Origin: Armillaria gallica | Lineage: Eukaryota > Basidiomycota > Agaricomycetes > Agaricales > Physalacriaceae | NCBI GenBank assembly: GCA_037576215.1 | Contig: JBANDB010000005.1 | Location: forward strand, 5,456,001 to 5,520,000 | Direction of reading: 5' to 3' | DNA: 64,000 nt | Shown here: positions 24,701 through 35,705 of the stretch, one piece after another | Layout of the letters: each line of letters begins with the position of its first letter | How positions within the stretch are numbered: the stretch's first letter is position 1 | Made by a program: the position numbers and the translations under genes | Notes under the pieces: generated by a model | What the model was told of the DNA's origin: nothing | Databases searched by the model: none | Seen by the model: only the letters and a program-made list of their open reading frames with translations

Positions 24701-25439
24701 GGATCGCCGTCCGAGGTGAGAGACACTGAATGAACTAGTGCAGAAATTGCATGTTGTAGGTCCTGTTCACGATGAAACTGCTCGAAGCGTATCATCAACT
24801 CGGTGCCACGATTGCACAACAATGCAGGAAAATCAATCAGGTTGATGAGTGAGATATGAGATCCTGATTGTCCGTTCGCAGTAGGCATTACATTGGTCGA
24901 CGAAAGATTGGAAGGAGATCCTGATGGCACAACGACAACTCTGAATGCGAGTTCTAGGACTAGATCATCGTTATCCAAGTTGCTAAACACTTGCGACCAC
25001 CCTTTAGATTTATTGTAAGCGAAGACGCAAAATGTACAGGACTGAAGGGAGACGTACGGCGATTACGCATTGCAAATTCCGAGATCAAATTCACGGTTTC
25101 CAGCTTGACGTGAGCAAGTATTTTATCATCGTGCCCAGAGCATCGATTCAAAATTGACAGTGTAAACGAAGGAATTTCTGTACACCTGCGAGTCCCTCGT
25201 TAGTCGCATTGAATCGCAGAAAAGCTGATGAAGACGAGTACGGACATTTGGATGATTTCCGCTGACCTCCAACAAGTACTTTCCGCTTCTTTGTTCATCG
25301 TCGACTCTTGCATAACAGCGCCGTTCATAGTACGTTTAACGAAGATTGCATCGTCGGGTCGGAGATTAGGGTGTAAATTCGCTCGAAGGTTGATCGTAAA
25401 GCCTATGCGATATTTCAGTATGGCAAGTGCTACAGCCAT
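21794..25439 (-). CDS. C2-TPR-CHAT protease-like protein (1151 aa)
   Basis: Exons 25439-25267, 25185-25058, 25001-22657 and 22603-21794 give 3456 nt in one frame; the introns are GT-AG, one with a CTAAC branch site. Residues 1 to about 150 resemble a C2-like beta domain. About 190-650 holds repeated helical TPR-type units of about 43 residues with the recurring PDGxPxKP and DLxxAI pattern. About 800-1151 is a CHAT domain (Caspase HetF Associated with TPRs) with the catalytic dyad His1009 (HMACHA) and Cys1056 (LSACQT). The family is a caspase-clan cysteine peptidase, and TPR-CHAT proteins act in regulated proteolysis in other systems. It lies inside an array of caspase-like genes, with a TPR fragment of a second copy just upstream at 25.87 kb. 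ATG 25439 is the best start seen; an earlier exon cannot be excluded. Substrate and trigger are unknown. Confidence 0.87.
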
Positions 25440-25863
25440 GACTGAATGGGCAACCTGTAAGGCGAATGGTACTGCACACCATCATCAGCGAATATCCCTG
25501 ATGATACATGACTGTAATTTCCTACCTATTATTAGTATGTGTCGTCCGCGCAGTCGCTGGACCTGGATCTGCATCCTTTGAGTCAGACATAGTGCTGAAG
25601 GAGAAGCTGGATGCGACGCAGAGATGACTGTGTACTTGTGAAGTCTCGTACTATGCCACTACCACCTGTCCATGATTATCAGATTGACCCACGGTCTGCG
25701 TGATGGACGGGAAGTTGCCGAGAACGTTGCTTCCATCCCTTGCGACACTCAAGATGATGAGTACTCCTGAACATGCCAGGCTAGGAAGAAAGATGCGAAA
25801 GAATGCGTCATGGCTGACGCAACATATAACGTATACACTGAAACGTGTGAACTGCGCGATTTC
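25440..25863. other. Upstream region of the CHAT gene
   Basis: No complete gene. A possible extra first exon of the CHAT gene (minus, ATG 25590 to a GTAGGA donor after 25526) is open for 21 codons, but its phase does not match the acceptor near 25454, so I did not include it. Confidence 0.3.
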
Positions 25864-25865
25864 TT

Positions 25866-26068
25866 AAACACCGAGGTGTATTAGTATGCCAGGTTTCTCC
25901 GGATGTCCATCGGGAATAAGTGAGGTTACTTTCTTTCCGCAGGAGATGGATTCTTCCAGGTCACCGAAGCCTCCACGAAGTTTGAAATGCTCTCGAAGAG
26001 AGGCGACGAGGCTGTTTAGCCAGATGGACTTTTCTGAGCGACCATCAGACCAGCCCGTCAAAGTGCTC
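25866..26068 (-). pseudogene. TPR fragment of a second CHAT-family gene
   Basis: An open minus-strand segment of about 65 codons closely matches the TPR region at 23580-23770 of the neighbouring CHAT gene (LREHFKLRGGFGDLEESI compared with LRERFIARGGFDDLEASI). No CHAT domain or other exon accompanies it, so it is a duplication remnant. Confidence 0.75.
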
Positions 26069-26079
26069 TAGCAAGGTCG

Positions 26080-26440
26080 AAGTTGAAGCAGATTGCCATA
26101 CACGGATCCGGTTGAGAATCTCGCATTCCTGTTTCTCATTCGTTGGTTTTGTCGCTGGCAGTTGATGCAGGTTCAGACCAATGGCGATAATATTGGGACA
26201 ATGAGAGAAGTAAACCATGGTAACTGATAGACCGCAAGTACCGGATGACCGTAATCCTCCTGGCTCGCACAGCGACGACTGACAGGGCTCAACGATCTGA
26301 CACCGGTCAATGAGGACCCATAAATATTGAAATGGCAGGACGTACCAGGCATGAAATATTATTAATAAGTCTCGTTCGCCTACGCCGTTACTCTTCTTAG
26401 CGACGGCAAACTCAAACTCGCGATAGGAACATGCCGTCAG
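26080..26440 (-). pseudogene. Zn2Cys6 regulator relic
   Basis: The minus-strand sequence matches two parts of TF1 in order: the linker exon end (26335-26430, the CAGGCATGAAATA region) and the start of the middle homology region with its intron (26084-26285; TTGATGCAGGTTCAGA corresponds to the LNLHQL-coding stretch). Frames are broken and the zinc cluster is absent. Confidence 0.6.
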
Positions 26441-27234
26441 TACTAATGGTTTGATGCCGTGAAATATGGCGAAGAGACTTGACGCGTGACGCGTGACGAG
26501 TTTAGTAGTTGACGGGGCAGAGTTGACGGCGGCCGCGCCCTTTTGTGCTTAGGGATGTTTTGGTGTTGGTGTGATCGGTTGGCGTGCACGTGGGTAGAAA
26601 TGAATGCTTGCACAGCCACCAGCTACTTAACTCCCACACTGCCGTGTAATACTACCTACCTACCTTTCTTGTTACACCGAATCGAATCAAGCGACGTCGT
26701 CCCTCAGAGCACTCTAAGTAGTCTCTTTCGATCCACAAGTTTTCATCATTCCATCGGTGTCACATGGCTAAACCTTCTTGCTATGCGGTAAGATGGTTCT
26801 AGTGCGACATCCTCTGGACTCTGGAGCGTTATCCTTGCTTTTTTCATTTCATTTCGTTGCCTTTCTGCTTTCTCGTCGTCATTGGCTAGCCTGGTGTTTC
26901 AATCGCATACTCTCGTCTTTCTCTCTTATGATGCTGCTTTTGACCAACATAACTACAGTCAGAAAAATCGGCTAGGATGCGACCAAATTAATCCTATGTT
27001 CTGCCTCCATGGTAATTTTCCGTCACCGGTGTCCGAGGTAAGGGATGATTTGACAGTAGACCCACCCTCAAATTGCTTCCTAGTGTCTCAGAGACCGTGA
27101 CTCATATATGCATAGATCGTACCTTACCCTATATGACGGTCGACGCATGACAGACTCGCCTCCAGGCCAGTTGAAGGGGACGAGCCTTCCTTCCGCTGCT
27201 TCTAACAAGTTTCCTTCTAGACATGGGATTATAG
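26441..27234. other. Upstream flank of copy E, shared with copy H
   Basis: No gene. Bases 26772-27010 match 45065-44800 in inverted orientation (CTTCTTGCTATGC, TAAGATGGTT and CCTCTGGA are shared), so the duplication that produced E and H extends at least 600 bp upstream of the start codons. A short tandem GACGCGTGACGCGTGACGAG lies near 26483. Confidence 0.5.
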
Positions 27235-27312
27235 AGCGTCAATATACAGACGGATCACCTTTGCCGTTCTAATGAATCAGCGAACGCATGTCCGAGGCCA
27301 CTACGTATATAA
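27235..27312 (+). promoter_or_regulatory. Caspase-family promoter, copy E
   Basis: The upstream box (27235-27266, core CAGACGGATCACCTTTGC) is followed by a TATA box, TATATAAAA, at 27306-27314. The leader ATG is 75 bp further on at 27389. Spacing and sequence agree with copy H, its closest relative. Confidence 0.65.
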
Positions 27313-27388
27313 AATGTTGCCCTGCGGTCCAAGTCACACATACAGTCCCACTCGTCGGCGTCCCTCTTAAGGCTCTGTCGCCATCCAC

Positions 27389-29870
27389 ATGTTCTTTAAG
27401 TGGCTCAAGACCGTGTTCAGCATTATGTTGGACGTTTTGCGGTGGTCAGGAGCATTCTAATTCACTCGATGATACCTATTGAATCTCTGGTTTTTCAATA
27501 ACAGGTTCCATACTACTCCAACGTAAGAGATTACTGTTTGAAAGATAATTAATTCACTGAGGCGATAATTTGCAGGCCAGCAGATGGTCTCGAAGGGCCG
27601 TCTTCTCTGTCGTACGGCAGTCTCAGAGTCCATGCCAAGAAATTATAATAACCCTGAATTTCACAGCCCTCAACGATCGATTACCATTGGACGGTAGGTC
27701 TTCATCCTCACGCCCTAGAATATGATATTGATTTTTCGATGGCTAGCCCTCCTCCGCCCCTATTTGCGTTGGTTATTGGCATCGACAAGTACCTTTCGAA
27801 CGAGATCAGTGACCTGGGCGGTGCTGTTGCCGACGCCAATGCCGTTGATGCATTTTTACAAGAGACTCTCCGCGTTCCAAAGGGACTAATCAAGAATCTG
27901 CGCAATGAGGAAGCCACGAGGTTGACTATCGAAACGGCCATTAAAGACCTTGGGAAAAACCCGAAGATCAAGAAGGATGATCCCATTCTCATCTACTATG
28001 CAGGGCATGGTGCTGAGGCGAAGGCTCCGTCGGGATGGTCCAGCGCCAACGGGAAGATGCAAATGCTGGTTCCTAACGATTTTATCCCCAGCGGGTCGAA
28101 GGACTCAAAGCGAGGTCAAGGTGTACTAGATACGAGGCTCTCTCATCTTCTCGCAGACCTCGCCGCGAGAAAGTCAGATAACATTGTAGATTTCCACTTC
28201 TTCTATCACGCATCGTATCTAATCAGGTGTATGGATAGACCGTTATTCTCGATTGTTGTCACTCTGGCTCGGGCACACGGACGGATGACGATGATCCAAC
28301 TTTCGCCGTTCGTGGGATCGATCTCCCAGGGGCTTATACTGTCGCTCAAGACCTCTTGCATGACATTGAGCCAGATGCTCGGGCGAGTGTCGTCGCAAAG
28401 GGATTCGGGAAGACAGGTCTGTTGTCACACGTGCTCCTTTCAGCCTGCAAGCACGGGCAAGAAGCCGGAGAAAGAGGCGGACGTGGCGTATTTACTTCAG
28501 CTCTGTTGAGCTTATTGCAGCAAAGTGACCTCGACAAGTTTACTTACAAGGGCATAATAACCAATCTGCCTGATCTTCCCGAGTAAGCCCACTTTTGTCT
28601 CCTAGTCCGCTGAGCCTTATCTGTCTATTACAGACAAGACCCGCAGTGTGAAGGTCTTCACCAATCTCGATGTTTTTTCAACTCCAAAGTAGCTAACCCA
28701 CAACGGGAATTGTACCCCATCTGCGCATCCTCTGACACGCCGGGCCAGTACATTGTGGAAGCCGGCGAGGCCCATGGGATCACAAGGAAGACGCAGTTTG
28801 TTGTGTTCGCTGACAGAGCCATGACGACTACTTTGGGAACGGTCGTTGTTTCAAATACTGCCGCTTTCACTGCTACATGCAATTTCTCTGCGCGCGGCAA
28901 TGAAACGCCATTCCGCCTTGCTACTCCCAGATTTGCCTTGCAGACTCGGGTTGATGAGGAACAGGATGTTCGGTTTTTCATCGAGCCGGACGAAAGGTTA
29001 CGGAGTACCTTTCAACGGATAGCCAACGAGATGCGAAGTAACGAGGGAGGACAGAGGGGATTCCGTTTGGTGCAGAGCCGTGACGATGCGCCGGATCTGG
29101 TCATTATCGCGGATGGTGACGACGTCCATTTCGAGATTATGGACAAACTCTGTCGCCGACATGGGCTTACACACATGCCCTTCAAAGTTAAGATCGATGA
29201 TTCAGACACTATCTACCGCGTTCTTCAAAGTACTGCTGATTTTTACTGGTACCTTCACCATTCGAGGAAAGGGAGTCCTCTAGCCGCCAGCACGCTCGAG
29301 TGTATGAAACTTAAAGAGACCGGGGAGTATACAGATGATTTGGAAGAGGTATTGATGCCTGATCCCAATGGCGATAATCTGAACATCAGAGGTGTGATCA
29401 TGGTCGATGTCGATGAGGATGCGATCTATGGATTCAAAATCACAAACACGACGTCGGTACCTCTCTATGTTTCGATGTTCTATTTCGATGTCAGCGATTT
29501 GAGTATCAGTACGCAATCTTTCTTATTCTGACATTCCGCTCTAATGGCTCCCTTTGCAGGTTCGTATTATCAACCGGGACATGCGAAGAAAGACGCGGAC
29601 GTTTCTCTTCCTCCTCATGAATCGTTGACCATCGGGTACGGCGCGAGTGGGACGGTTGCGCACATATACACACTCAGAGAGGGACAAGATGTCGATGTCG
29701 GCTTCTTGAAGATTTTCTTCTCGACGGAGTATCTAGACTTATCAGGCGTCGTCCAGGGATCACCTTTCATAGAATGCCGCGGGGGGACGCGAGCCATGCC
29801 CGAGAGCAGGAACTTATGGGACGCGATGTGTGTTGCCGTTGTTCAGAAAAAGGGACTCGAGGGCACTTAG
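27389..29870 (+). CDS. Caspase-like protease, copy E (701 aa)
   Basis: Exons 27389-27444, 27505-27522, 27576-27611, 27667-27693, 27747-28185, 28239-28582, 28634-29508 and 29560-29870 total 2106 nt in one frame. The first exon encodes a hydrophobic leader (MFFKWLKTVFSIMLDVLRW). Three small exons add a Pro/Ser linker, and every junction among them is phase 2. The p20 domain starts at FALVIGID, with His133 in YAGHGAE and Cys199 in DCCHSG, the peptidase C14 dyad. Residues about 340-600 form a beta-rich module beginning near EAGEAHGIT. The terminal module carries GYGASGTVA and DVGFLKIFFSTEY. An ATG at 27739 overlapping the last small-exon acceptor would give a 658-aa alternative. The sister copy is H, inverted at 42-44 kb. 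Probable role: regulated proteolysis; substrate unknown. Confidence 0.87.
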
Positions 29871-30774
29871 AACTGTGACCGCCCAGTGCAACTTTCAAGG
29901 TGTCACAATTCACGATGACGTTCATAGCCATTAGTTTCGTTAATATCGACGGCCAATACTTTTAAATGTCGGACCCTACCCCCTAGCACGTCCTCAATAT
30001 GCACTATGTCGCCATACTATTCTTACGACCATTATGATAAAACAGTTCCCATTTCTACTTTCTTCGTCTTGGTTTTCCGTTCAATATGTTGGGTATCCCC
30101 GTCCAAATCCGAACGAAAAAGAATCAAAAAAAGAAAGGTTAACCAGAGGTTCCCATACGATATACGACTGCTTTGGCCTTTACAGCCATGGCATCTAATG
30201 AATTGTCGACTCGTCTGTTTCGCAGCAATAGGAAAAATTGCCGTCGTTTTGGAGGAAATAAAGTTCCTCGCACTAGAAATTGACTCGTTTATACGAACAT
30301 GTTGCAACAATGCTTAAGTATCATAACCGTGCATTAGATGTAAATACTGAATATCATGACACAAAATCACAAATTGAGTCCGGTAGAAGCTAACCAACTC
30401 GCATTCTCGGCCGGAATTCAAGAATGATCGGGTACGTTGCGTACATTCCGTGCAGAGGATGATATATTACATGTGTTGTCTTGGTCAAACTGTCATGACA
30501 CACTGTAAAATTCCAATAATAATGAGAAGAAACCAAGATCATAACCATTAGTCGTGAGAGGTTAAAATCTGTAAAAACTTTTAAGAAAAAAAAATCAAGC
30601 TCAGTAGAAAGTCACATACGACGAATCTGAGAATGCAAAGTGTTTGCCCATAACGGTCGTAACGACATTGCGACTTGCATATGATGATGGACTCTGGGGT
30701 AAAAAGGGAACAACAGAAATGCACCAAATTAAAGAATTGAAAACTGTACTACTACTCTGGCAACTGCAGCCACA
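29871..30774. other. Intergenic region between convergent copies E and F
   Basis: No supported gene. A 92-codon minus frame (30310-30032) overlaps plus-strand frames and matches nothing recognised. The right part is the 3' flank of F. Confidence 0.35.
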
Positions 30775-33539
30775 TCACGAGGCGCCTCCTCCCTTCGTCT
30801 GAACAATTGGAACACACATCGTGTGCCACAGGTACCTCGGAGTTCTCGCCTTTTTTTCCACATCCTGGCGGACGTCTTCAAAAGGCGACCTCTGGACGAC
30901 ACCGGACAAATCCATATACTCCGTCGAGAAGAAAATCTTCAAGAAGCCGACATCGACATCTTGTCCCTTTCTGAGTGTGTACATGTGCGGAACCGTCCCA
31001 CTCGCACCATACCCGATGGTCAACGAGTCTCGAGGAGGCAGAGAAAAGTCCGCGTCTTTCTTCGCATGTCCCGGTTGATAGTACGAACCTGCAAAGGGAG
31101 TCATTAGAGCAGACCGTCAGAATGAGAAAGACGGCTTACTGATACTCAAATCACTGATATCGAAATAGAACATCCAAACATAAAGAGGTACCGCCGACGT
31201 ATTGGTGATCTTGAATCCGTAGATCGCATCCTCATTGACATCGACCATAATCACACCGCCAACGTTCAGATTATGGCCATTGGGATCAGGCATCAAGACC
31301 TCTTCCAAGTCATCCGTGTACTCCCCGGTCTCGTTGAGCTTCATGCACTCGAGGTTGACCTTTCCAGCGAGGGGGCTCCCTTGACTCGAACGATGAAGGT
31401 GCCAGTAAAAATCAGTGGAACTTCGAAGAACGCGGTGGATAGTGTCTGAATCATCGATCTTGACTTCGGTGAAGGGCATATGTATTAGCCCATGTTGGCG
31501 ACAGCGCTCATGCATGATCTCGAAATGGACGTGGTCGCCATCTGTGGTAACGACCAGATCCGGCTTATCCTCGCGGCTGTCCACCAAAAAGAATGTCCTC
31601 TTTGCTGCTTCGCTACTTTTCATTTCCTTGGCTATCTGCTCAAAGACAGGGATGAGTTCTGGGGCCAGCTCGATGAAAAGGCGAACATCCTGTCCATCAC
31701 CGACTCGAGTTTGCAAGGCAACTCCGGGATTAGGAAGGGCAAATCGCTGCGTTTTATCGCCGCGCGGGGAGAAATCGCACGTGGTGGTGAAAGCAGTAGT
31801 ATTTACTGCAACGACAGTTCCAAGAGCACTCCGAGTTTCCCACGCAGACTCGGATGCCTTGGTTCTGTCAGCGAAGACGACGAACTCGGCGTTCTTTGTG
31901 ATCCCATGGGCCTCGCCGGCTTCCAAAACGTATTGCTCCGGCGTCGGGGCGGTCGGGGCGGACTCTGGCGTCACAACACGGTCACGGTCCTCAGGCTGGG
32001 ACGGCTGGGACGCGCGGATGGTGTATATTTCGCGGTGTGGGCTGGCTACTTTGGAATTGAAAAGGCATCGGTCTCGGTGGTCACCTTCACACTGCGGATC
32101 TTGTCTGTAAAGGACAGATCAGTATTAGCAGACTAGGAAAGGAAAGTGGGCATACGCGGGCAGATCAGGAAGATTGGCTATTACGTCCGTGTAAGTAAGC
32201 TTGTCGACCCCATGCTCTTGTAACATGCTCAACAACTCTGAAGTAAAGACACCACGTTTACCCTTTTTCGACTCCTCGGTAGTGGGGATCTCCCTGGCGA
32301 CTTGCTCCGCCTTACATGCTGAAAGGAGCACGTGTGACAACAACCCTGCCTTCTTGAATCTCTCTGGAACGAAATCCGCTCTGGCACCTGGGTCATGCGG
32401 GTGGAGATCATTGGGGATAGTGTAAGACGCTGGGAGATCGATCCCGCGGACAGCGAAAGTCTGATCATCGCGCGTGCCCGAGCCAGAGTGACAACAATCA
32501 AGAATGACAGTCTGTCGGTGGACATGGTCAGATACCGTACGTGATAGAAACGGGTGGGAGCTCACGATGTTGTCTGACTTTTTATCTGCGATGTCCTGGA
32601 GAAGATGAGAGAGCCTCACATCTAGGACGCCTTGACCTCGTTTGATGTTGTCCGACCCTTCCTTTTTAAAGTCGTGAGGAACCAGCATTTGTATCTTCCC
32701 GTCAGTACTACCAGTGGGCCATCCTGGCGGCGCGTTCACAACGGCTCCATGTCCTGCATAGAAGATGAGAATCGGGTCGCCCTTCTTGATCGCCGGATTG
32801 TCCCCAAGGTTCTTAATCTCTTCCTCGATGGTAACTCTCGTGACGTCCTTGTTGCGAAGATTCTTGATCTGGTGCTCTGGAACACGGAGGGTCTTTTGTA
32901 AAAAATCTTTGACAGCATCAGCATCGGCAACAGCACCAGTCAGATCGTACAGGTCCGGGTCAGCATACTCATCGATGCCGATAACCAGTGCAAATAGGGG
33001 CGGGGTAGGCCTAACAATCATGTAATCAATGCGAAAATCCTGGGACGCGAAATATCATATACGAACTGTTCAATGGGAGTACACTGAGGAGGACTATGAA
33101 GCACAGAGTCATTATAGTGTATTCATATGGATGGGGATCGACGTACGGCTGAGGAGATGGAAGTGTTTCCTTCGCTGGGCTATCTGTGGCAGCCTGAGAC
33201 CTGCAAGATTCGAACGTCAGTTAGTCAATTGTCTTTTTCGCAAGAATCCCTTACGTTAGGGGAGGCGGGAAGCTGTCATCATTCGACTGAGGAGATGGAA
33301 GTGTTGCCTTCACTGGACCATCTGCAGCCTGATTCGGAGGCCTGCAAGATTCGAGCGTCAGTAAGTCAATCGTTTTGTTCGCAGGGATCCCCTACGTTAG
33401 AGGAGGCGGGGAGCTGTAATTGAAAGCAGAGATTCAACAAGAAGCGTCAAAAGAATCCAAGGGAAATTACTGACACGACCAGATACCATAGCAGGTCGAA
33501 CACAGTGGTGACTGTGATGTTGAGCCAGTCAAGAAACAT
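30775..33539 (-). CDS. Caspase-like protease, copy F, with a duplicated linker exon (776 aa)
   Basis: Exons 33539-33475, 33413-33396, 33341-33255, 33200-33147, 33093-33067, 33010-32566, 32511-32156, 32104-31140 and 31088-30775 total 2331 nt in one frame. The leader is MFLDWLNITVTTVFDLLWYL, followed by a Pro-rich linker made of two related exons (each with the TLPSPQ motif) from a 138-bp tandem duplication. The p20 domain has His171 (YAGHGA) and Cys239 (DCCHSGSG), matching the peptidase C14 dyad. The beta-rich C-terminal modules are longer than in E and H, with an acidic Pro/Ala insert near the start of exon 8. The terminal module keeps GYGASGTVP and DVGFLKIFFSTEY. No lesion was seen. ATG 33021, overlapping a splice acceptor, is an alternative start giving 696 aa. 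It is divergent from the LINE insertion and downstream of a TATA box. Confidence 0.87.
33151..33424. repeat. Tandem duplication (138-bp unit, two copies) in the 5' exons of copy F
   Basis: Unit 1 (33151-33288) and unit 2 (33289-33424) both start GAGGAGATGGAAGTGTT and share the intron segment GCAAGATTCGA and the micro-exon core GAGGCGGG. Copies E, G and H have one unit. The duplication adds an 87-nt exon without breaking the frame. Confidence 0.85.
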
Positions 33540-33628
33540 GCCGATGAAAAACTGAGACGCAGAAGGTAGACTCAAGACTACTAAAGCTGTATGTGTAACT
33601 TGTACTGTAGGACATAAGACTCGGAGGT

Positions 33629-33736
33629 GCGACACTTTATAGGTGTAGCAGGTTCCGTTACTCTTTCACCTTGCGCATGGGTTGACCGTTTTGCCATCTA
33701 ATTTTTCAAAACCAGATCTATCTGTGTATTGGCGCC
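33629..33736 (-). promoter_or_regulatory. Caspase-family promoter, copy F
   Basis: On the minus strand CCTATAAAGTGTCGCACC lies at about 33629-33646, with a diverged upstream box at 33709-33736. The leader ATG of copy F follows about 90 bp downstream. Confidence 0.6.
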
Positions 33737-33956
33737 TAGTAATCCGCGTCAGATGATGTACACTCTCGGGCGGGGTGGTGGGAAAAATCATGTCAGATGT
33801 GCCGAAACGGTTAGAAACCTTGTCCCCCATCTCGATTTCTCTGTCATCGAGGGATGGAACGGAGACTCCGATGAATATACTGTGACGGTTGCAGTGACGT
33901 GAATGTTTGCTTATCTGTCTTCCTTCTTCGCTTCCGGTGCCGCCCGTCATACGGGG
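33737..33956. repeat. Inter-caspase spacer repeat copy
   Basis: Shares the GTCAGATGATGTACACTCTCG, TCGAGGGATGGA and GATGAATATA motifs with the copies at 4, 19.7 and 38.4 kb. The LINE fragment was inserted into it at 33957, and its continuation resumes around 35250-35440. Confidence 0.5.
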
Positions 33957-35168
33957 GTGAATGAATGAATGAATGAATCTTGTTTAAAGTACCTGGGACC
34001 CGTCAGGGTCCATGTGTACAATCTTGTGACTACGTGGCACTAATCCTATGTTCTACTTTGTATTTGTATTCTAGGGGAGCGTTCGTCGAGCTTGGACGGG
34101 TGAGTGGTGTCTAATGTGCTAAGTACGGTTGTTCTAATCTGCGCAGTTTGGTATCGGTATTTATGTTTCAGAGTCAGGGAAGAGTTGGTCGTGCCGTGGA
34201 TGACCGTTTGGGCTCGGAATAAGGGCGGGGTGGGCACGCGTTTTTAAGGATGAGGGATCGCTGGTGTCCATTTGGACTTTGTGATAGCTACACATTCAGG
34301 TAATGGCTTTGTTAGTTCAGTAATTGGAAATGACTGTGGACCACTTTCCTCCGTGGCGGAGGTGGGAGGAACGTCTGCGAACAGTTCCTCCCCCTCGCAT
34401 GCCCAAGAGAGGCACAGTTTTCCTGACAGGAGCGTGCATCTTGAGCTACCTTCTACGGGGGAGGGTGGTCTTCGTGGATTTTGAAGTATTCAGGTAGGCG
34501 TCTCGTGGAGTTGATGAAGCTGATAGTAGCATGTATGTGTTTGGATTTAGTGCTTATGAGATGTCGGAGTTGAAGGTTAGCAATTTTTGTGCGTCGTCGT
34601 CGGGACTGGCGCTCGTCCGTGTATCGTCGGCAGGATAGGAGGAAGTGGGAGACGGTTTCGGGAACGCTGCAGTAATCGCAGTTCCTTGATGTCGCCTTTT
34701 TGATGCGATGTAGGTAACTGTTCAGGGGGATATGGCCGGTGCGTAGCTGTGTCAGGAGGCTAGCCTCGGGACGGGACAGTGTGCTGTATAGCCGTTGTAC
34801 CTTGGCTGAGGGCGGGGCATTGTCGAAGCACCTAGTGAATTTGCCTTTCGTTGATGTCTTCCATTGTTCTGCCCATATTTGCTTGGATGTCTTCGTGTAT
34901 GACGCGATTGCTGCGGCCTCGTTCCTTGGCAATGGTTGTGATAGGATGGAAGGGGTGGCTAGCGGAGTTGAGGAACCTTGGGCTGCCTCTTTCGCGCTGA
35001 TGTCAGCGTTCTCGTTGCCTACCACTCCGACATGCCCAGGGACCCATTGGATACGGATGCGAAGGGTTCTTCGAACTGCTTGTACCCTTCGCATCCGTAT
35101 CCAATGGGTCCCTGGGCATGTCGGAGTGGTAGGCAACGAGAACGCTGACATCAGCGCGAAAGAGGCAG
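33957..35168 (-). mobile_element. 5'-truncated non-LTR retrotransposon (LINE) fragment with an RNase H domain
   Basis: The minus-strand frame 35184-34453 encodes the C-terminal part of a LINE polyprotein: an RNase H-like segment (IQWVPGHVGVVGNENADISA) followed by a Cys/His motif (CDYCSVPETVSHFLLSC). The 3' end on this strand is a short ATTC tandem tail at about 33957-33978, as in LINEs that end in microsatellites. The reverse transcriptase and endonuclease are missing. The 5' end is a perfect fold-back, described as a separate repeat. I did not find a convincing target-site duplication. Confidence 0.8.
34983..35168. repeat. Perfect inverted repeat, 85-bp arms, 16-bp loop
   Basis: Left arm 34983-35067 and right arm 35084-35168 are exact reverse complements over all 85 bases, and the loop is 35068-35083. 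The left arm is RNase H coding sequence of the LINE fragment. The right arm is therefore an inverted copy of its truncated 5' end, most simply made by snap-back synthesis during insertion. Confidence 0.95.
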
Positions 35169-35705
35169 GGGTAAACAAGTACACACAGTGTCATTAAATC
35201 TAGATTGATGTCCAAAAACGTCTGGTGCATAACCCATCGATAGTGATTGATGCCTTCGATCAATTGATGTACTCTCTTAGATTAAAGGAATCAATTTAGA
35301 CGTGCGCTATGCAATCTCGTAAGTCTTCCTCCTTTTCGCTGAGTTCGCTCTCGCTATAGAGGGACGTGAGGACGATGAATACATCATGAAGACTACGGTG
35401 ACGTGCATGTGAATGTTTCTTCCCCTTTCCATCTTCGCCATCAATTCCGCACTATATTTATCAAACAGGGTCACCACGGATCCCCAATGTGTAGGAAGAT
35501 TTGCCGAAAATTAACATTAACTCTGGTAACACTGCATGACAATTAACTGAGTTATATGTCAGAAAACATAGGTGGAAGTTGCAGAGGACGGCCGTACACT
35601 CCGCGTCGAAAATACAAATGTGAACTACTTGTTTATAACTGTCATCATAACATTTGGATGGCTACATACTACCCATAAATTCTGTGGTATCAAACGCCGA
35701 AGGCA
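35169..35705. repeat. Spacer repeat continuation and 3' flank of copy G
   Basis: Bases 35250-35440 carry spacer-repeat motifs (TAGAGGGACGTGAGG, GATGAATACATCATGAAGAC) continuing the segment interrupted by the LINE. No gene is seen in the remainder. Confidence 0.4.

Noticed and set aside
33957..33978. ATTC tandem repeat as an independent microsatellite or CRISPR-like array
   Set aside because: It is a short tail at the 3' end of the LINE fragment, has no spacers, and the genome is eukaryotic.
34739..35197. Plus-strand frame of 152 codons over the LINE fragment
   Set aside because: It is the reverse strand of the RNase H region and gains RNase H-like residues only because the hairpin places the coding sequence on both strands.
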